A stretch of 7,866 nucleotides of DNA. It comes from CAZWSE01 sp964636575. GTDB taxonomy: Bacteria; Pseudomonadota; Alphaproteobacteria; Rhodobacterales; Rhodobacteraceae. Shown in pieces: positions 1-6,322 of this stretch. The translations under genes and the position numbers were made by a program. The notes beneath the pieces are model-generated. The model saw nothing but the letters and a program-made list of their open reading frames with translations, did no database searches and was not told where the DNA came from. Positions within the stretch are counted from its first letter, which is position 1. Every line of letters starts with the position of its first letter. The stretch covers positions 1-7,866 of the forward strand of contig CAZWSE010000123.1 of assembly GCA_964636575.1 (NCBI GenBank), in the 5' to 3' direction.

Positions 1-2141
1 CCGCGGCCCATTGTGCTGCGGCCGGATTTGGTTTTGGCCTCTGAAACGGCTTCAATCGCGGATTGACGCGCGAGGGGGTCGTCTGAGACGGCGAGTTCGA
101 CCGCTTCCAGCCGTTTGACTTCGTCCCGCAGTCTTGCTGCTTCCTCAAATTCAAGGTTTTCCGCAGCTTTGCGCATGTCTGTCCGCAGGCCGTCGAGGAC
201 TGCCAGCAGGTTGCCGCCATAGCCCTTGTCGACCGTGGCCGTCACGCGGTTCATGTCGACGTCGCCTTTGTAGAGCCCTTGCAGGATGTCTTCGACGTTT
301 TTCTTGATCGTTTGCGGGGTGATCCCGTGTTCTTCGTTGTATGCGATCTGTTTGGCGCGGCGGCGGTCTGTTTCTGCGAGTGCCCGTTCCATCGAACCTG
401 TGATCCGGTCTGCGTACATGATGACCCGACCTTCGGCGTTGCGCGCGGCGCGGCCGATGGTTTGGATGAGGCTGGTTTCAGAGCGCAAGAACCCTTCTTT
501 GTCCGCATCAAGGATTGCGACCAGCCCACATTCGGGGATGTCCAAGCCTTCGCGCAGCAGGTTGATCCCGATCAGCACGTCAAACGCGCCCAAGCGTAGG
601 TCGCGCAGGATTTCGATCCGCTCGATCGTGTCGATGTCGGAATGCATATAGCGCACGCGGATGCCTTGTTCGTGCATGTATTCGGTCAGGTCTTCGGCCA
701 TGCGTTTGGTCAGTGTTGTCACCAACACGCGGTAGCCGTCGGCGGCGACTTTGCGCACTTCGTCCAGTAAATCATCGACCTGCATATCGACCGGACGGAT
801 TTCGACCATTGGGTCTAAGAGGCCCGTGGGGCGAATGACCTGTTCTGTGAAGACGCCGCCTGTTTGTTCGACTTCCCATTTCGCAGGGGTAGCGGACACA
901 AAGACCGATTGNNNNNNNNNNNNNNNNNNNNNNNNNNNNNTACCGGAGGGCAGCCGGAACCCGTGTGCAGCCAGCGTGAATTTGCGCCGGTAGTCGCCTT
1001 TGTACATGCCGCCGATTTGCGGGACGGAGACGTGGGATTCGTCTGCGAACACAATGGCATGATCGGGGATGAATTCGAACAGGGTGGGGGGTGGCTCGCC
1101 CGGTGCGCGCCCTGTCAGATAACGGCTGTAGTTTTCGATCCCGTTGCACACGCCTGTGGCTTCCAGCATTTCGAGGTCGAAGTTGGTGCGTTGTTCCAGC
1201 CGCTGCGCTTCGAGCAGTTTGCCGTCGTTGACCATTTGGTCCAACCGCGTTTTGAGCTCTTTTTTGATGCCGATGATGGCCTGTTGCATGGTCGGCTTGG
1301 GTGTCACGTAGTGGCTGTTGGCGTAGATGCGGACCTGTTGCATCGTGCGGGCTTTTTCGCCGGTGAGCGGGTCAAATTCGGTGATGGATTCCAGCTCTTC
1401 TCCGAAGAACGATAGCCGCCATGCCCTGTCTTCGAGGTGAGCCGGAAAGACCTCAAGGCTGTCGCCGCGCACACGGAAGGTGCCACGTTGAAACGCCGCG
1501 TCGTTGCGTTTGTAGGCTTGGGCTACCAGATCTGCGATGACTTGTCGTTGATCGTAGGATTTTCCGGCGTGCAGATCTTGGGTCATGGCGCCATAGGTTT
1601 CGACGCTGCCGATGCCGTAGATGCATGATACAGACGCCACGATGATGACGTCGTCCCGTTCCAACAAGGCCCGCGTCGCGGAGTGCCGCATCCGGTCGAT
1701 CTGTTCGTTGATCTGGCTTTCTTTCTCAATGAAGGTGTCGGATCGGGCGACGTAGGCTTCCGGTTGGTAATAGTCATAATAGCTGACGAAGTATTCGACG
1801 GCATTGTCTGGGAAAAACCCTTTGAATTCGCCGTAAAGTTGAGCGGCCAGCGTTTTGTTTGGTGCGAGGATAATCGCTGGCCTTTGGGTTTGTTCGATCA
1901 CTTTGGCCATTGTGAAGGTCTTGCCGGTGCCCGTCGCACCGAGCAGAACCTGATCGCGTTCACCGGCTTCGACGGCTTCGGACAGTTCTGCGATGGCGGC
2001 GGGTTGGTCGCCTGCGGCCTCAAATTCTGTTTGCATCTTGAAGGCGATACCCCCTTCAAGCTTGGGGCGCTCCGCCACATCGGGGGCCGGATTCGCAAGA
2101 ATATCGGTGGCTTCGGATTTGTCTGAATGAGCGTATGGCAT
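1..2141 (-). CDS. uvrB: UvrABC excision nuclease subunit B (3' end cut by window edge)
   Basis: UvrB is the DNA-damage verification helicase of nucleotide excision repair. It is loaded by UvrA and then recruits UvrC to incise both sides of the lesion. Reading leftward from the ATG at 2141-2139 the protein shows the Walker A motif GATGTGKT (about residues 68-75), the beta-hairpin motif YYDYYQPEAY (about 121-130), the DEAD-like ADESH box followed by VPQIGGMYKGD, the helicase motif QTIGRAARN, and near the left edge a C-terminal UVR domain (ENLEFEEAARLRDEVKRLE). About 713 codons are visible and the frame is open at base 1, so only a short tail is missing. The start is supported by AGAGG (plus-strand 2151-2155) nine bases upstream. 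A 29-N gap falls between motifs FRLPS and QSVFVSATP. The frame is the same on both sides, but the spacing looks about six codons short. No SOS box was recognised upstream. Confidence 0.97.
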   Translation of the reverse strand, partial: MPYAHSDKSEATDILANPAPDVAERPKLEGGIAFKMQTEFEAAGDQPAAIAELSEAVEAGERDQVLLGATGTGKTFTMAKVIEQTQRPAIILAPNKTLAAQLYGEFKGFFPDNAVEYFVSYYDYYQPEAYVARSDTFIEKESQINEQIDRMRHSATRALLERDDVIIVASVSCIYGIGSVETYGAMTQDLHAGKSYDQRQVIADLVAQAYKRNDAAFQRGTFRVRGDSLEVFPAHLEDRAWRLSFFGEELESITEFDPLTGEKARTMQQVRIYANSHYVTPKPTMQQAIIGIKKELKTRLDQMVNDGKLLEAQRLEQRTNFDLEMLEATGVCNGIENYSRYLTGRAPGEPPPTLFEFIPDHAIVFADESHVSVPQIGGMYKGDYRRKFTLAAHGFRLPSGXXXXXXXXXXQSVFVSATPAKWEVEQTGGVFTEQVIRPTGLLDPMVEIRPVDMQVDDLLDEVRKVAADGYRVLVTTLTKRMAEDLTEYMHEQGIRVRYMHSDIDTIERIEILRDLRLGAFDVLIGINLLREGLDIPECGLVAILDADKEGFLRSETSLIQTIGRAARNAEGRVIMYADRITGSMERALAETDRRRAKQIAYNEEHGITPQTIKKNVEDILQGLYKGDVDMNRVTATVDKGYGGNLLAVLDGLRTDMRKAAENLEFEEAARLRDEVKRLEAVELAVSDDPLARQSAIEAVSEAKTKSGRSTMGR
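912..940. other. Assembly gap (29 N) inside uvrB
   Basis: A run of 29 unknown bases lies in the conserved segment of uvrB between the FRLPS and QSVFVSATP motifs. Both flanks are in the same reading frame. The gene is probably intact in the organism, with the gap length being an estimate. Confidence 0.98.
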
Positions 2142-2231
2142 GGCAATGTTCCTCTGGGTGCCCAATGTGATCTGTTTCTGTTCTGGTTCAAGGGCAAAGT
2201 TGCAACAGGGCCGTTTGAACACAACCAGAGG

Positions 2232-2264
2232 TTGACAAAATGTCGCACCCTGTCTTTTTGTCAA
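2232..2264 (-). promoter_or_regulatory. Likely uvrB promoter region overlapped by a perfect inverted repeat
   Basis: TTGACAAAA at 2232-2240 and TTTTGTCAA at 2256-2264 form a perfect 9-base inverted repeat with a 15-base spacer. On the minus strand the right arm supplies a consensus -35 box TTGACA (2264-2259), with a weak -10 candidate ATTTTG (2241-2236) 17 bases further on, about 95 bases upstream of the uvrB ATG. The dyad could be an operator covering the promoter. Because a run of T follows on the plus strand, a weak AT-rich terminator is an alternative reading. Confidence 0.45.
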
Positions 2265-2307
2265 TTTTTTCAGCGATTTATGTGTACTCTCGGTCACAAC
2301 TCAAAAA

Positions 2308-2336
2308 TTGACGCTGTTTAGCGTGAAAATTAAACT
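2308..2336 (+). promoter_or_regulatory. Candidate sigma-70 promoter for the structured leader and the complex I accessory gene
   Basis: TTGACG (2308-2313) and TAAACT (2331-2336) are separated by 17 bases, so transcription would begin near 2343. A short dyad ACGCT-GTTT-AGCGT (2311-2324) lies in the spacer and could bind a regulator. Transcription from here would include the hairpin at 2368-2464 and give the downstream gene a leader of about 230 bases. Confidence 0.4.
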
Positions 2337-2367
2337 TGTGTACATGTTCTTTTGCTATCTAAGGTGT

Positions 2368-2464
2368 AATGGCATGCAATGGATCTTGGCCGCTTGCCGG
2401 TTGACGCAACACCCAACTCTCGCGTCCCGCTCTCCGGTTGGCGGCCAAGATTTCGCATGGCATT
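2368..2464 (+). ncRNA. Candidate structured RNA or leader: long interrupted hairpin
   Basis: The two halves of this 97-base stretch pair over almost their whole length. AATGGCATGC (2368-2377) pairs with GCATGGCATT (2455-2464) with one mismatch. ATCTTGGCCGC (2383-2393) pairs perfectly with GCGGCCAAGAT (2441-2451). CCGG (2397-2400) pairs with CCGG (2434-2437), and GACGC (2403-2407) with GCGTC (2422-2426). Small internal loops separate the helices and the apical loop is about 14 bases. No T run follows, so it is not an ordinary terminator. A rod with internal bulges is typical of small regulatory RNAs or 5' leader elements. I could not match it to 6S, SRP, tmRNA or a known riboswitch. The strand is assigned from the candidate promoter at 2308-2336; an inverted repeat alone does not fix it. 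Confidence 0.45.
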
Positions 2465-2534
2465 GCTCGTCTCATCGTACCAACTCGGTTTGCACCCTAT
2501 AAATACGGTACGATAGACTTGCATGATGTCACGC

Positions 2535-2559
2535 CTGTGCTCATATACGCACAGCTTTT
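2535..2559 (+). terminator. Small hairpin followed by a T run in the leader (possible attenuator)
   Basis: CTGTGC (2535-2540) and GCACAG (2549-2554) form a six-base-pair stem with an eight-base loop, followed by CTTTT. It lies just before the ribosome-binding site GGAG (2561-2564) of the next gene. The stem is short, so it may instead affect translation or be incidental. Confidence 0.25.
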
Positions 2560-2572
2560 CGGAGATTTGCCC

Positions 2573-2884
2573 ATGCAAGCACGCATTTTTCAACCTGCCC
2601 GTACGGCGATGTCGTCGGGAACCGCGAAAACCAAGCACTGGGTGTTGGAGTTTACCCCCGATGCCGCCCGCGAAGTTGACCCTTTGATGGGGTGGACGTC
2701 GTCTTCTGATACGCAGTCCCAAGTGCGCCTGACGTTCGAGACCAAAGAGGCGGCGTTGGAATACGCGGCTGACAATGGAATTGACGCCAGTGTGACCGAA
2801 CCCAAAAAGCGCCGCGCGAATATTCGTGCTGGTGGTTACGGCGAAAACTTTGCGACAAACCGGCGTGGGGCATGGACGCACTAA
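2573..2884 (+). CDS. NADH dehydrogenase (complex I) accessory protein, NDUFS4-like (ETC complex I subunit family)
   Basis: This 103-residue protein belongs to the ETC complex I subunit family, the bacterial counterpart of the mitochondrial 18-kDa subunit NDUFS4. That subunit helps stabilise the NADH-oxidising arm of respiratory complex I on the cytoplasmic (matrix) side. Recognisable family features are the N-terminal ARIFQPARTAMSSG, the core KTKHWVLEF, the motif DPLMGWTSSSDTQSQVRLTF at about residues 37-56, the helix region ETKEAALEYA, and the C-terminal YGENFATNRRGAWTH. The length matches alphaproteobacterial homologues. The ATG at 2573 is chosen because GGAG (2561-2564) lies eight bases upstream and because the upstream in-frame extension does not resemble the family. 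Its last 13 bases overlap the next gene, which suggests translational coupling. As is usual for this subunit in Alphaproteobacteria, no nuo genes are nearby. Confidence 0.9.
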   Translation: MQARIFQPARTAMSSGTAKTKHWVLEFTPDAAREVDPLMGWTSSSDTQSQVRLTFETKEAALEYAADNGIDASVTEPKKRRANIRAGGYGENFATNRRGAWTH

Positions 2885-3336
2885 CGGTTGGCCCGGCCCG
2901 CGCGACGGATCGCGGCGTTGCCGCATTGATTGCCACGCATTTCGATTTGATGCGGAGTTCTTCGCCTGAGGAAAGCTGTCACGTTCAACCCGCAGACGCG
3001 CTTGAAGAAGATGATGCATTCTTTGTTGCTGCCAAACGCGGTGAAACGGTTCTGAGTATCGGGGCGTTTAAGCAGATTGGCCCAGATCACTGTGAGATCA
3101 AATCCATGCATACCCATGTCGATGCACGGGGGCAGGGGTTGGCTTTGCTTGTTTTGCGCGCCTTGATTTCCGAGGCGAAGGCCCAAGGCATGGTGCGGGC
3201 AAGTCTGGAGACTGGATCAGATGCCTTGTTTGCGCCTGCGCGTCGTTTGTACCAATCCGAGAGCTTTGAGATCTGCGCACCTTTTTGCGATTATGTCGAA
3301 GACCCGCTTTCGGTCTTTATGACACGGCTCTTGTAA
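2872..3336 (+). CDS. GNAT-family N-acetyltransferase
   Basis: The 154-residue protein has the GNAT fold, which transfers an acetyl group from acetyl-CoA to an amine. The acetyl-CoA pyrophosphate-binding motif A is visible as MHTHVDARGQGLALLVLRAL (about residues 79-98), preceded by the beta strand CEIKS. The C-terminal half (LETGSDALFAPARRLYQSESFEICAPFCDYVEDPLSVFM) resembles the YsnE-like branch, which has the pattern LETG..F.PAR.LY...GF..CGPF.DY..DP.SVFM. The substrate cannot be read from the sequence. The ATG lies inside the 3' end of the complex I accessory gene (13-base overlap, different frame), so the two are probably co-translated. Whether they share a function is unknown. A modest GC-rich dyad without a T run lies between its stop and the tRNA-Arg gene. 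Confidence 0.9.
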   Translation: MDALTVGPARATDRGVAALIATHFDLMRSSSPEESCHVQPADALEEDDAFFVAAKRGETVLSIGAFKQIGPDHCEIKSMHTHVDARGQGLALLVLRALISEAKAQGMVRASLETGSDALFAPARRLYQSESFEICAPFCDYVEDPLSVFMTRLL

Positions 3337-3386
3337 GCTGCTGGTCTTGCCTCGCGCGTCGTTTCGCGGCATGAACAGCACCAAGC

Positions 3387-3463
3387 GGTCCCATAGCTCA
3401 ACTGGATAGAGCATCTGCCTTCTAAGCAGAGGGTTTCAGGTTCGAGTCCTGATGGGATCGCCA
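3387..3463 (+). tRNA. tRNA-Arg (anticodon TCT)
   Basis: The 77 bases fold as a complete cloverleaf. The acceptor stem is GGTCCCA with TGGGATC, the D arm GCTC...GAGC, the anticodon stem TCTGC/GCAGA and the anticodon loop CTTCTAA, with TCT at 3421-3423. The variable region is GGGTT and the T arm TCAGG-TTCGAGT-CCTGA. Discriminator G and an encoded CCA (3461-3463) follow. It reads AGA codons. No clear terminator follows; a perfect 10-base palindrome AATGCGCATT lies at 3488-3497. No duplicated copy of its 3' end was seen in the window, so there is no sign of an element integrated here. Confidence 0.98.
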
Positions 3464-3640
3464 ATTTGGAAACAATCACCGTACCTGAATGCGCATTTGT
3501 GCCGGTAAACAGGTCGTTACTACAAGTTTGTTGTCACAATGGGTAATGAGCGGTTAAGACCCTAAAACTAAGAGGAATCGGCCGTTTCGGCACCTTTGAC
3601 GTTGTTAAATTGAACACTGCTTGCTGCAAAAGCATTGGTT

Positions 3641-3670
3641 TTGACGTCGTGGATGCCTAAGTACTAGTAA
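3641..3670 (+). promoter_or_regulatory. Weak promoter candidate upstream of the RTX gene
   Basis: TTGACG (3641-3646) is followed after 18 bases by TAGTAA (3665-3670). The -10 region lies in the perfect palindrome TACTAGTA (3662-3669), which might be an operator. The rest of the intergenic stretch from 3464 shows only short dyads, including GCCG-TTT-CGGC near 3580-3590, and no gene. Confidence 0.25.
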
Positions 3671-3752
3671 GACATTAAGCGTGGCGCAGCTCGTCACGTC
3701 GTCTTGTGAGATTACGGTTGAGAGTGAAATTTTTGGAGGCGACGGTAGCGCT

Positions 3753-5258
3753 ATGACACCTACAAACGGCAATGACATCATCACGGTTGGCGTAGTTACG
3801 GAAATTGTTGACGCTTTGGCGGGCGACGATCTTATTCGTGTGCTTGCAGGTGGTGCGACGGATCACACCCTGGAAGGCAACACCGGAACGGATGAGGTTC
3901 GCTTTATCTTTGACGGTACAGATCAGGCGATTTCTGCCCAGAACATGGCGATCACCGGATTTGAAACGCTTGGGCTTGAGTGGGACAGCGCCAGCAGTGG
4001 CTCGCCCGGAACGGTGACCTTTGATGACGACCAATTCACCTTCTCAACCGTCAACTTTGACGCGGGCCAGACCCGTGGCCTGCAAGTGAACGTGTTGATC
4101 GACGGCGCAGTAACTCGTGATTTTTCGAACATCACGGCCTCTTCTTATACAGCCGGCAAAGATGACTTCTTCTTTTTCGCGGACAATGACGCCCAAATCA
4201 TCACCGGTACCGACTATGACGATACCTTTGATACCGCTGATGGCAATGACCGGATCAATGCGGGCGCAGGTGACGATACAATCTTTGGTCAAGGTGGTGA
4301 CGACATTATCAACCCTGGCACAGGCGAGGATGTCATTCTGGGCGGGTCCGGCGTTGACGCGGTGACCTACTTTGATTCCGCACATGCGATCAGCGCCCGT
4401 TTGGATTTGGGCGAGATCACTGTGAACGGAGAAGTCGACCAGATCAGCAGCATTGAAAACGTAACAGCTTCTGTGTTCGCGGACTATTTTATCACAGATG
4501 CCGCAGACAACCGAATCCGTACATTGGGCGACTATGACTGGGTCGTCGGCAGTGACGGCAACGACTACTACGATGGTGGCACCGGTCAGGACATGATTTC
4601 CTACCAGAACGCATCAAGCGGTGTGACTGTAAGCCTTGAGCAAGGTCGCGGTCTTGCTGGTCAAGCCGCAGGCGACCGTTATGTCAGCGTCGAGCGTGTC
4701 ACCGGATCGTCTTTTGTCGATACGCTTTACGGTTCCGAAGGCAGCGAAGACCTGCGCGGTCTTGGCGGCTATGACAACTTCTTTGCGATGGGCAATGCCT
4801 CTGGCACCGACAAAGACCGGTTCTACGGAGGCGATGGCTTGGATACGGTGAGCTACATTCAAGCGACTTCTGCCGTCGAAGCTTCGTTGCTTTTGGGCCG
4901 CGGGATTTCCGGTTGGGCCAGCCGTGATCTTTATTTCGACATTGAAAACCTGAACGGATCGAACTTCAACGACACCCTGACAGGCGACAATGGCCGGAAC
5001 CAGATCGTTGGTTTCAGCGGCAATGACGATATCAATGCCAATGGCGGAGTGGACCGGATCACCGGTGGCAGCGGCAACGACGACATCGATGGTGGGTCCG
5101 GTTATGACTATTCGTTCTACCTTGGTGCGCAGGCCGACTACACAATCACGACGAACGGCAACACCACGACTGTCACGGCAAATGCCAACAACGATGGTGT
5201 GGATACTTTGACCAACATCGAAGAGCTGGTGTTCAGCGATGGCAGTCTGTTGATCTAA
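3753..5258 (+). CDS. RTX-type calcium-binding protein, probably secreted by a type I system
   Basis: The 501-residue protein is acidic, glycine- and aspartate-rich, and carries hemolysin-type nonapeptide repeats (GGxGxDxxx). The clearest blocks are about residues 156-200 (GNDRINAGAGDDTIFGQGGDDI and following), 266-280, 325-365 and 405-452. Such repeats fold into a calcium-binding parallel beta-roll outside the cell. It starts almost directly with repeat-like sequence (NGNDIITVG) and has no N-terminal signal peptide. Its end, VDTLTNIEELVFSDGSLLI, is typical of RTX proteins exported by type I ABC systems through an uncleaved C-terminal signal. Three imperfect modules of about 80-88 residues start at about 201, 280 and 364. 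No catalytic domain is recognisable in residues 30-150, so adhesin, surface-layer or other roles remain open. I chose the ATG at 3753, preceded by GGAGG (3735-3739, spacing 13), over an in-frame GTG at 3681 that lacks a ribosome-binding site. No transporter genes are nearby. Confidence 0.85.
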   Translation: MTPTNGNDIITVGVVTEIVDALAGDDLIRVLAGGATDHTLEGNTGTDEVRFIFDGTDQAISAQNMAITGFETLGLEWDSASSGSPGTVTFDDDQFTFSTVNFDAGQTRGLQVNVLIDGAVTRDFSNITASSYTAGKDDFFFFADNDAQIITGTDYDDTFDTADGNDRINAGAGDDTIFGQGGDDIINPGTGEDVILGGSGVDAVTYFDSAHAISARLDLGEITVNGEVDQISSIENVTASVFADYFITDAADNRIRTLGDYDWVVGSDGNDYYDGGTGQDMISYQNASSGVTVSLEQGRGLAGQAAGDRYVSVERVTGSSFVDTLYGSEGSEDLRGLGGYDNFFAMGNASGTDKDRFYGGDGLDTVSYIQATSAVEASLLLGRGISGWASRDLYFDIENLNGSNFNDTLTGDNGRNQIVGFSGNDDINANGGVDRITGGSGNDDIDGGSGYDYSFYLGAQADYTITTNGNTTTVTANANNDGVDTLTNIEELVFSDGSLLI

Positions 5259-5286
5259 GGCGCTGTCCTTAAACGATTTTGCGATG

Positions 5287-5315
5287 CGGCTGCTCCTGCT
5301 TGGGGCGGCCGTTTT
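5287..5315 (+). terminator. Intrinsic terminator of the RTX gene
   Basis: CGGCTGCTCC (5287-5296) pairs with GGGGCGGCCG (5302-5311) over ten positions, two of them G-T, around the loop TGCTT. TTTT follows (5312-5315). It begins 29 bases after the RTX stop codon. Confidence 0.75.
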
Positions 5316-5479
5316 GCGTTGGTGCATCCCTGTGAATGAGAGAAGCTGTTGCTTTGGCTGCCATGTCGTCGCGCGCATGCCTAAGAACATCACAATTTCC
5401 TAAGAGGTAAGTCTGAGGCGCTTAAGAGCATACTTCGCTTGGCATTCGGACATCTGTCCAATGGAAAGAAAAACGCCTC

Positions 5480-5767
5480 ATGTTTAATAAACCATACGAA
5501 TACTGGTTCGCTGTGATCGGAGGGGCTCTTTACGTTTATCTCAAACACAAAGACCAGCCTGTGGTCCATCGATTACTGATGGTCGTTGTTTCGACGTTTG
5601 TTGGTCTCTCAATAGCGCCCGATATCGGTCGGTGGGCGGGGACGAGCGAAATGTTTACGACCCTAATTTGCATAACGGTCGGGTATCTGGTTCTGGACTT
5701 TGCAAGCGCACTGTTCTCGGACACGAGCTACCTGAAGGATTTGCTGAAAGGAAAGATCGGCAAATGA
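5480..5767 (+). CDS. Small three-helix membrane protein, holin-like
   Basis: The 95-residue protein has three hydrophobic segments at about residues 8-20, 31-48 and 58-80, and a lysine-rich C-terminal tail (KDLLKGKIGK). Size, three-helix layout and charged tail match phage holins, which perforate the inner membrane to release an endolysin. I see no diagnostic motif that would fix the family, so this is an inference from architecture. The putative ribosome-binding site GGAAAG (5463-5468) is 11 bases from the ATG and partly touched by a small hairpin at 5443-5463. The stop overlaps the next start in ATGA, giving a tightly coupled two-gene unit. No endolysin or other phage gene is present, so this could be a lysis-cassette remnant, a domesticated phage module, or an unrelated small membrane protein. 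Confidence 0.6.
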   Translation: MFNKPYEYWFAVIGGALYVYLKHKDQPVVHRLLMVVVSTFVGLSIAPDIGRWAGTSEMFTTLICITVGYLVLDFASALFSDTSYLKDLLKGKIGK

Positions 5768-6225
5768 TTGAGACTCCTAGATTAAGACACCTGAAACAAG
5801 CTTGGGACCGTCACAAAACCCTAGATACGTTGATGATTGTGGTCGCATGCATTCTGTTCTCCTCTCTTGCTGTTATGAGCCGTCCGGCCCCTAACGAGCT
5901 GATTGTCGAGAGGTTGGAATTTCACGATGGACATTTTTTTCAATACGTCCGCCCGACCCAAACCGAAACGATCCTGGGTCAATGGGCGGCTGAGATCGTG
6001 ACCGCTGAGGGTGACGGTGTCTGCAGCGGCGGCGGGACGGCCCCTTACGAGATCAAGGAACACCCCAAAAAGATGGACCCTGATTACTGGACTGGTGACA
6101 CCTGTCATTTGATCGAAGGTCAGATTTACGTCGCAAACGCCGTTTGGCAATGGATCGGCGAAAAGGGCTATTCCCACAGAATATCGCGGTCTTTGACCTT
6201 CCGGTATGAAGCCGAACGGCCTTGA
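5764..6225 (+). CDS. Membrane-anchored protein of unknown function with external C-terminal domain
   Basis: I do not recognise this 153-residue protein. It has a basic N-terminal stretch (residues 1-20, several Arg/Lys/His), one hydrophobic segment at about 22-38, and a soluble domain of about 115 residues that by the positive-inside rule should face the periplasm. The domain has two cysteines (about residues 87 and 114) that could form a disulfide, the segment GDGVCSGGG, and a terminal beta-rich stretch (SHRISRSLTFRYEAE). The ATG at 5764 overlaps the stop of the holin-like gene (ATGA). A longer in-frame extension upstream lies wholly inside that gene and is rejected. A bitopic partner encoded directly after a holin-like protein recalls phage lysis accessory proteins, but there is no coiled coil or lipobox to call it a spanin. 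A terminator follows at 6271-6304. Confidence 0.75.
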   Translation: MIETPRLRHLKQAWDRHKTLDTLMIVVACILFSSLAVMSRPAPNELIVERLEFHDGHFFQYVRPTQTETILGQWAAEIVTAEGDGVCSGGGTAPYEIKEHPKKMDPDYWTGDTCHLIEGQIYVANAVWQWIGEKGYSHRISRSLTFRYEAERP

Positions 6226-6270
6226 TCCTGGCCCCAAGGGTCGTCGGATCATCACAGCATAACGCAAATG

Positions 6271-6304
6271 AAATGCGCTGCGGTCAGATGCCGTGGCGCA
6301 TTTT
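6271..6304. terminator. Terminator between convergent transcription units
   Basis: AAATGCGC (6271-6278) pairs perfectly with GCGCATTT (6296-6303), and CGG/CCG pairs continue inside. TTTT follows on the plus strand, while short A runs precede it. It lies between the end of the plus-strand gene at 6225 and the end of the minus-strand gene at 6323, so it can serve both. Confidence 0.7.
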
Positions 6305-6322
6305 ACGTTTGACTTGGCTCCC

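Noticed and set aside
279..2126. Several plus-strand open frames of 60-180 codons opposite uvrB
   Set aside because: They are shadows of the strongly supported minus-strand uvrB, with no family resemblance and no ribosome-binding sites noted.
2438..2572. In-frame upstream extension of the complex I accessory gene
   Set aside because: It runs through the structured hairpin and the ribosome-binding site, and family homologues begin at the residue encoded by 2573.
3387..3463. tRNA-Arg as the integration site of a genomic island carrying the RTX gene
   Set aside because: No duplicated tRNA-Arg 3' end, integrase or other mobility gene is seen downstream in the window.
3488..3497. Perfect palindrome AATGCGCATT after the tRNA as a terminator
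   Set aside because: It has no loop and no following T run; a short palindrome of this size is expected by chance.
3681..3752. GTG start that would add 24 residues to the RTX protein
   Set aside because: There is no ribosome-binding site before 3681, the extra residues do not look like RTX sequence, and the ATG at 3753 has GGAGG upstream.
5461..5487. Eight-codon reading frame (MERKTPHV) overlapping the start of the holin-like gene
   Set aside because: It has no ribosome-binding site, since its ATG is within the small hairpin, and it is too short to support as a leader peptide.
5632..5763. Upstream extension of the gene ending at 6225
   Set aside because: It lies wholly inside the holin-like gene in another frame, while the ATGA overlap at 5764 gives a normal coupled start.
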